Assembly: GCA_019459505.1 (NCBI GenBank)
Contig: JAIBEV010000098.1
Span: 43,262-107,261 of the forward strand
Reading direction: 5' to 3'
Length of the DNA: 64,000 nucleotides
From: Candidatus Paracaedibacteraceae bacterium
GTDB lineage: Bacteria; Pseudomonadota; Alphaproteobacteria; Paracaedibacterales; Paracaedibacteraceae
The notes under the pieces are model-generated. The model made no database searches. It had not been told where the DNA came from and worked only from the letters and a program-made list of their open reading frames with translations. How positions within the stretch are numbered: the stretch's first letter is position 1; each line of letters opens with the position of its first letter. The position numbers and the translations under genes were made by a program. Below, piece by piece: positions 59,616 through 64,000 of this stretch.

Positions 59616-60089
59616 ATTAAAATTACTAGAGATGAATTTTTTGAATTTATTAAGAAGGATATAGAGACACCAGAGTCGATGTCACGGTCCACTAAACATT
59701 ACCTGGACTATTTTGATAAAGTAAAGATGACAGGAAGAAAAATTAATTGGAATTGGGCTGCCTTGCTGCCAGCAGTATTTTTCTATCGTCGAATGTTTGC
59801 TATTGGAATTTCAGTATTAGGGGTAGGACGGTTGCTGGATAAACTGTTATCACTTTTATTTGAAAGAGTGCCTCTCGCCGGATGGGAAGATACTGTCGAT
59901 CTTACCGTTACAATTTTATTTATCGTATTGTGCATGGGGTATACTGACTATATGTACTTACAACACGCCAATCATAAAGTCTTGAAAGGTAAATTAAGAG
60001 GAGGGGTCAGTCCTATAGCGCTCGGTATATGGGTTTTCCTCCTTATTGCGGGGGTGTGTTTGCTCGCCTTAAAGTTACCACCCCTTTAA
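59616..60089 (+). CDS. DUF2628-like small membrane protein, possible ATT start
   Basis: The C-terminal 136 aa (from ATG 59679) has INWNWAALLPAVFFYRRMFA, the DUF2628 signature (W.Aa.....fwl.YRkM), and about three membrane helices. The same frame extends upstream to ATT at 59616, preceded by AAGGAG with 7-nt spacing. It reads IKITRDEFFEFIKKDIETPE before MSRSTKHYLDYF. No ATG, GTG or TTG serves there. Either ATT is a rare start codon or a mutated ATG. Function unknown; inner-membrane location predicted. Confidence 0.65.
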   Translation: MKITRDEFFEFIKKDIETPESMSRSTKHYLDYFDKVKMTGRKINWNWAALLPAVFFYRRMFAIGISVLGVGRLLDKLLSLLFERVPLAGWEDTVDLTVTILFIVLCMGYTDYMYLQHANHKVLKGKLRGGVSPIALGIWVFLLIAGVCLLALKLPPL

Positions 60090-60165
60090 CTTTTTTATTG
60101 CGAAACCAGCAACCGTATAAGGTAAACTTAAATTGATCATCTCACTGGAATTTTAGATCAGTGAT

Positions 60166-60181
60166 CTTTTTAAGTTTTCAA
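60166..60181 (+). promoter_or_regulatory. 16-nt element shared upstream of the two HEAT-like genes
   Basis: CTTTTTAAGTTTTCAA occurs at 60166-60181 and again at 62369-62384, 107 and 68 nt before the respective GTG starts. Surrounding bases (AGTT/AGTA, then AAAAAA.ATTATA) are also similar. It may be a common promoter or regulator site, or simply the start of the duplicated unit. Confidence 0.4.
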
Positions 60182-60287
60182 GTTATTGAAAAAAGATTAT
60201 ATTATAACTACCAAATCATAATATTTTTTTATTATGATAATTTTATTTCCCTAAATTTAATTTAATAAAAATATATAGGTCAATATT

Positions 60288-62165
60288 GTGAATAAATTAT
60301 CGTTCTCCTTCATTAAAGTTTCTAAATTCTCCTCGTATATTCTTTTTACTAGTTTTTTAACCATGGTTGGGCAAATTGATGCTCAAGAAGAGTCAGAAAG
60401 AAAACTCCCTTCCTTTCAGGAATTTTTAAAGTCTGCCGGATTGGAGAGCCTTCCTCTTAATCCTCCAACTGGAGCTAGTGTTGGGAATTTAAATTCTCCT
60501 CCTTCCTTTGAAGGAAAACCAACAAAAAGAAGTTTGCCGTTTCCAGAATCTTATTCGGAAACAGAAACACTCTTACCACCCCCTCCTAAAAGGCCACGCC
60601 TCGACGAAATGCAAATTTTTAGAAGGGAAATTGAGCCTCTGAGAGAGAGTATACCGGGGACAAGCAATCAATTAATGCCGAGAGCGGTAGACAGCCATAT
60701 GGTGACAGAGCCATCAGTTGATTCTAATAATTTTTACTATTTTGCTCGCAGTAACGATATCCACCAACGTGGTAAAGCAGCTGCTTATTTAAAAGATCTA
60801 GCTTTCAAAAATACTTCACAGGCTCAATCGATAATTAATCAACTTGCTCATAGTGAAAATATGGAGGAGAGAGGAACAGCCAGTCGCACTTTATTTGACT
60901 TAGTCAGCTTGACCCCGCAGGCTCAACCACTGGTTGGAGAATTAGCAAAAAGTGTTAATCTTGTTGTGCGTGAGGTGGCTGCGCAGTGTATTGCTCAATT
61001 GTTAAGAGTGGGTCATCAGGGCGGCTATGACTTGTTTAATTTTTTAGCTTATAGCAGCGATAAAGATAGGGGGACATTGACAGAAAATCCAGAAAACAAT
61101 GTCCCTTTTCATGAAAGAGATAAATCTCACCAGGAAGAAGTTTTTCGCCTTATCCAAGAAAAGCGGTCCAGAAGCTTGACGGTAAAGGAAGCTTTACTGC
61201 AGCTTGTCGCTCAGGCACCCCTCCACGGAACGGATATGATTAATAGGCTTATTTACCAAGCATATACTCAGTATCCGGCAGATCCATTATCCATAGGATG
61301 TGAAGCTGTGGTCGATCTTTTAATGATGGAGGATCCATGGGCGCTAAACACCTTTGCTTCTTTATTGGAAAGTGACAATAATATCATCCGTTCTGTAGCT
61401 GGCGGCCATTTGCAAAACCTGGTGTTAAGTTATGATAGCGCCTGGGCAAAGAGGAAAATCTTATCTCTTCTTTCCAGTCCACAAGCTAATGGACATGCAA
61501 TCGCTATAGAAACTTTAAGAATTCTTATTGAATGTAAAAATTTATGGGCCATGACAACGCTGCAGAATCTTTTTGATAATTCTGATGCGACTCTACAGAG
61601 CGTAAGTAGTGAAATTTTAGGAACTCTTATTGGTGTCCCAATCGACCTGGGAAAAATTCTGGTTAAAGATTTAGCAGATAGTAAGCAGGCTACCAAAAGG
61701 AAAATTGCCGTAAATGCTTTAAGTCGGGCAGTTCAATTTCAAAAGGCTCGCGAGACAAGGGGGTTTATAGGTAATAATGTAGGTGAGATAATTAGAGACT
61801 TTCTTGATAGTAAATCTGAAGAGGAAATAGCAATAGCCTTACTAACGTTTAGACAGCTTCTAAAAGAGGAGAATGAGTGGGCAAGAAATAAAATCAATAA
61901 ATTTGCTAAAAGCGATAAATTATCTTCCCAAAAACAAGCAATAACAGTGATCAGTTGGGCTATTCAAGACAATAATACGTGGGCAAAAACGTGGATCTCT
62001 AAGAATGTTAAAGGGCATCAGGAATCACCAAAACAGGCAGCCATCTTGATTTTAAAGAAGCTGATACAAGAAGATAATAAATGGGCAAGAGATAAAGTTA
62101 ATCAATTTGCTAAAAGCCCTAAGACACAAGAGAAAGAAATTGCAGAGAGTGTTTTAGGAAGGTAA
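60288..62165 (+). CDS. Secreted HEAT-like repeat protein with an NLS-like motif
   Basis: 625 aa, GTG start. Signal-like N-terminus MNKLSFSFIKVSKFSSYILF then TSFLTMVGQIDA. A Pro/Ser-rich low-complexity region (about 35-130) holds PPPPKRPRLDE at 97-107, which matches the classic monopartite nuclear localisation signal pattern K-K/R-X-K/R. Residues 150-625 are tandem helical pairs of about 35-40 residues (EENEWARNKINKFAKS, EDNKWARDKVNQFAKS), HEAT/armadillo-like. Such proteins in intracellular bacteria often act on the host (inference). A decayed paralogue lies directly downstream. Confidence 0.75.
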   Translation: MNKLSFSFIKVSKFSSYILFTSFLTMVGQIDAQEESERKLPSFQEFLKSAGLESLPLNPPTGASVGNLNSPPSFEGKPTKRSLPFPESYSETETLLPPPPKRPRLDEMQIFRREIEPLRESIPGTSNQLMPRAVDSHMVTEPSVDSNNFYYFARSNDIHQRGKAAAYLKDLAFKNTSQAQSIINQLAHSENMEERGTASRTLFDLVSLTPQAQPLVGELAKSVNLVVREVAAQCIAQLLRVGHQGGYDLFNFLAYSSDKDRGTLTENPENNVPFHERDKSHQEEVFRLIQEKRSRSLTVKEALLQLVAQAPLHGTDMINRLIYQAYTQYPADPLSIGCEAVVDLLMMEDPWALNTFASLLESDNNIIRSVAGGHLQNLVLSYDSAWAKRKILSLLSSPQANGHAIAIETLRILIECKNLWAMTTLQNLFDNSDATLQSVSSEILGTLIGVPIDLGKILVKDLADSKQATKRKIAVNALSRAVQFQKARETRGFIGNNVGEIIRDFLDSKSEEEIAIALLTFRQLLKEENEWARNKINKFAKSDKLSSQKQAITVISWAIQDNNTWAKTWISKNVKGHQESPKQAAILILKKLIQEDNKWARDKVNQFAKSPKTQEKEIAESVLGR

Positions 62166-62452
62166 GCGCCCTCAACGAGTGAGTCTCTTTAATATTTAAA
62201 AACTTTTCTCTGTCTTTGATAGTGAAACAAAATGAGGGAGGACAGATTATGGGAAATTGAAACTCGCTCTTGATTATCCTGTGAAATCCCTATTAAGGCA
62301 TTTTTAATGCCGTACATTCTCTATACTAATAGAGGAAGACGATAAGATTGAATTTTAAAAAGAAGGGCTTTTTAAGTTTTCAAAGTAGCAAAAAAATATT
62401 ATAAATTATGTTGGTTTATTTTTTAATTTTTAGTTTTACCAGTAATATATGA

Positions 62453-63864
62453 GTGATTATCTTGCATAAATTATTTTATAAGTTTAGTTTTCTAGCGCCC
62501 ACATTTAAATATAGCCTTCTTATCAGTTACTTAAGTATAAGTGAGCAAGTATATGGAATGGATAACAAAGAAGGGAACTCTCTTTTGCCGCCTTCTTATG
62601 CTTCCGCCATTACCAACAGTTCTCCTCTTAATAATCTTCTGACCCCTATCGCTAAAACTTCAGATTTATCCCAACAAGCAACAGCCAAAAGAAAATTTGG
62701 TCCCAGAGAGGGAGCTCAAGAAGATCAAAGACCAACCAAGCGAGAGTGCTATAGTCGACCGCTGGAAATCGTTCCTGGGCCCCAATCCTATGACCCTATG
62801 AGTGTGCAAATATTATCTCAACAACAATTCAAAGGAGGGGAAGAGAAGCAAGTAACGACAGAGGTCCCCTCTTACTCGAAGAGTTTTTTTAACTGTGCTC
62901 GAAGTATAAAGGGTTATGAAAGGTATAAGGCAGCAGCCTATATTGCAGAATTAGTTCTCAGGTAGGACTTGCGGATAGAAAGAATCCTAGCCAATTTTAT
63001 TGAAAGTGATACTATTGAGGAAAGGTTAACAGCCAGCCGCGCCTTATTTGATCTTATTTACCTTAATAATCAGTGGGCCCAAGAAGTTGTTTATACGTTG
63101 GCAAGCAGTCTTCATGACTATCAGAGAGAAAAATCGAATATACTCTTGTTCAGCTTTTAGCCACTGTGCATCATTGGGCCTTTGAGGTAATTAATATTTT
63201 TGCCCATAGTAATGATTATGGAAAAAAATTGATGGTAAGAAAAATCCTGGCTCAATATGTGGGTACTCATAATCCTCTGGCACGGATATTAATTGATAAT
63301 ATTTTATTAAGTCAGCCTCCCACCCAATCGTCTAATGTAATAGATATAATATGTACGGTTTTAACAGATTATAGCCTTGTCAATAATGAGGAAGCTAAAA
63401 AGATATTTACGCTTTTCCTTAGAAGTTCTCAGAGCCATATCCAAGACACTGCCGTACTCTATTTAAAAGAGCTTATGGTGAAATATAATAATCTTCCGCC
63501 TGAAGTTAAACCGACGACTTCTATATTTGATTCAAATGCCGCTTTCAGAAAGGCCGCTCTCAATGTCTTAATTCTATCTATTGATAAAAAACAACCAGAG
63601 AAGTGCGAAACCTTGGACGGCCTTATTAAAAGAGCTGATCCGACTTCACGGTCTAAGGCAAGTGAAATCTTAGCTTCTTTGGTCATTTCCGATAGTGAAA
63701 GGGCAAAAGGTATACTGTATAAACTTTTCCACAGTTCTAAAGAAAGAGAAAAAGAGGTAGCAGTGGAGGCTTTAAGAGTCTCTTCGGTGAAAAGTGAAGG
63801 GGCGCAATATACTGCCCCTAGTTTAGAAAAGAGTTTAAATAAAGGAGTGTTTTTGTTTAATTAA
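62453..63864 (+). pseudogene. Decayed paralogue of the HEAT-like protein
   Basis: Three fragments form one gene. 62453-62965 (GTG, or TTG at 62462, which aligns better with the paralogue) gives the signal region and AAAYIAELVLR, then TAG (62963-62965). The same frame continues RIERILANFIESDTIEERLT to 63160. A -1 frameshift near 63145 leads into QLLATVHHWAFEVINIFAHS and on to 63864. The pattern matches the intact gene (NQLAHSENMEERGTASRTLF and AQLLRVGHQGGYDLFNFLAY). An NLS-like bipartite pattern, KRK at 79-81 and RPTKR at 93-97, sits in its N-terminus. Confidence 0.75.
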
Positions 63865-63881
63865 GCAAAAGGAAGACAAAA

Positions 63882-64000
63882 ATGCAGCGACGACAATGGA
63901 CAAGTGAGAAGAAGACCCTGATAGTTCTTTCAGGCTTAAAAGGCCAATCAGTGGCTTCTATTTGTAATGAACATGGCATCAGTCAGTCCCAATATTATCA
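63882..64000 (+). CDS. IS3-type transposase OrfA (cut by window end)
   Basis: ATG 63882 with GGAAG upstream opens a frame to the window end: MQRRQWTSEKKTLIVLSGLK then GQSVASICNEHGISQSQYY. It is the N-terminal helix-turn-helix of IS3/IS2-type OrfA proteins. It directly follows the pseudogene, so an insertion sequence probably borders or truncated this locus. The inverted-repeat end was not identified. Confidence 0.75.
   Translation, partial: MQRRQWTSEKKTLIVLSGLKGQSVASICNEHGISQSQYY

Noticed and set aside
60128..60140. Third MITE copy suggested by AAATTGATCAT near 60130
   Set aside because: No matching inverted terminus within 200 nt and no interior similarity.

Overview
The window is a moderately AT-rich chromosomal segment of an alphaproteobacterium. 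The features that point to a host-associated or intracellular member, most like Holosporales/Paracaedibacter-type protist symbionts (inference; no 16S rRNA is present), are these: an alphaproteobacterial-style nuoA-K run, a short RNase D, split housekeeping operons (no nuoLMN after nuoK, no atpC after atpD), many decayed genes, dispersed palindromic repeats, several secreted proteins of no recognised family, and two HEAT-like secreted proteins with eukaryotic nuclear-localisation-like motifs. The genetic code is standard: genes end in TGA and Trp is TGG.

Layout. 1-2.0 kb (minus): polar amino-acid ABC importer (lipoprotein, permease, partial ATPase). 2.2-3.3 kb: obgE. 3.3-13.0 kb (minus): a start-less gene remnant, then the complex I genes nuoABCDEFGHIJK in one tightly overlapping operon with a terminator-like hairpin right after nuoK. 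13.3-17.8 kb: rnd, an XRE regulator, an unknown protein, a LysR gene broken by one in-frame TGA, and three clusters of GC-rich palindromic repeats. 17.8-23.1 kb (plus): flagellar block flgI-flgJ-flgN-like-flgK-flgL-fliW behind a textbook sigma-54 promoter. 23.1-28.6 kb: trmB (minus), then atpHAGD closed by a terminator. 28.6-38.1 kb (plus): a prepilin-like protein, a MITE-like element, recF, dnaA, dnaN, ygfZ, dnaG and rpoD (replication and transcription block). 38.1-48.2 kb: a secreted unknown, a Met/His/Lys-rich hendecad-repeat protein, hfq, HAD phosphatase, D-amino-acid transaminase, bioA, bioD, another secreted unknown, a TraB/GumN-like remnant, xerC, an M48/TPR protease and a second MITE copy.

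48.7-60.1 kb is the accessory highlight: a contact-dependent-inhibition-like (CdiA/FHA) exoprotein locus. Its signal peptide and N-terminus lie in one frame and the 2,237-codon body in the -1 frame, joined at an A7 slippery tract. The body contains beta-helix repeats, a DUF637-like region and a VENN motif. Its toxin tip is displaced into the +1 frame by an apparent 5-nt loss in a Ser-rich linker. It is followed by a toxin/immunity array: immunity 1, toxin remnant + immunity 2, an orphan CdiA-CT module that repeats the recombination segment of the parent gene + immunity 3, another candidate immunity gene, a nonsense-broken nuclease-type toxin tip and a frameshifted immunity gene.

60.1-63.9 kb holds tandem paralogous secreted HEAT-like proteins, one intact with a c-Myc-like NLS and one a pseudogene. 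The window ends inside an IS3-type transposase gene. No rRNA, tRNA or CRISPR array was seen.
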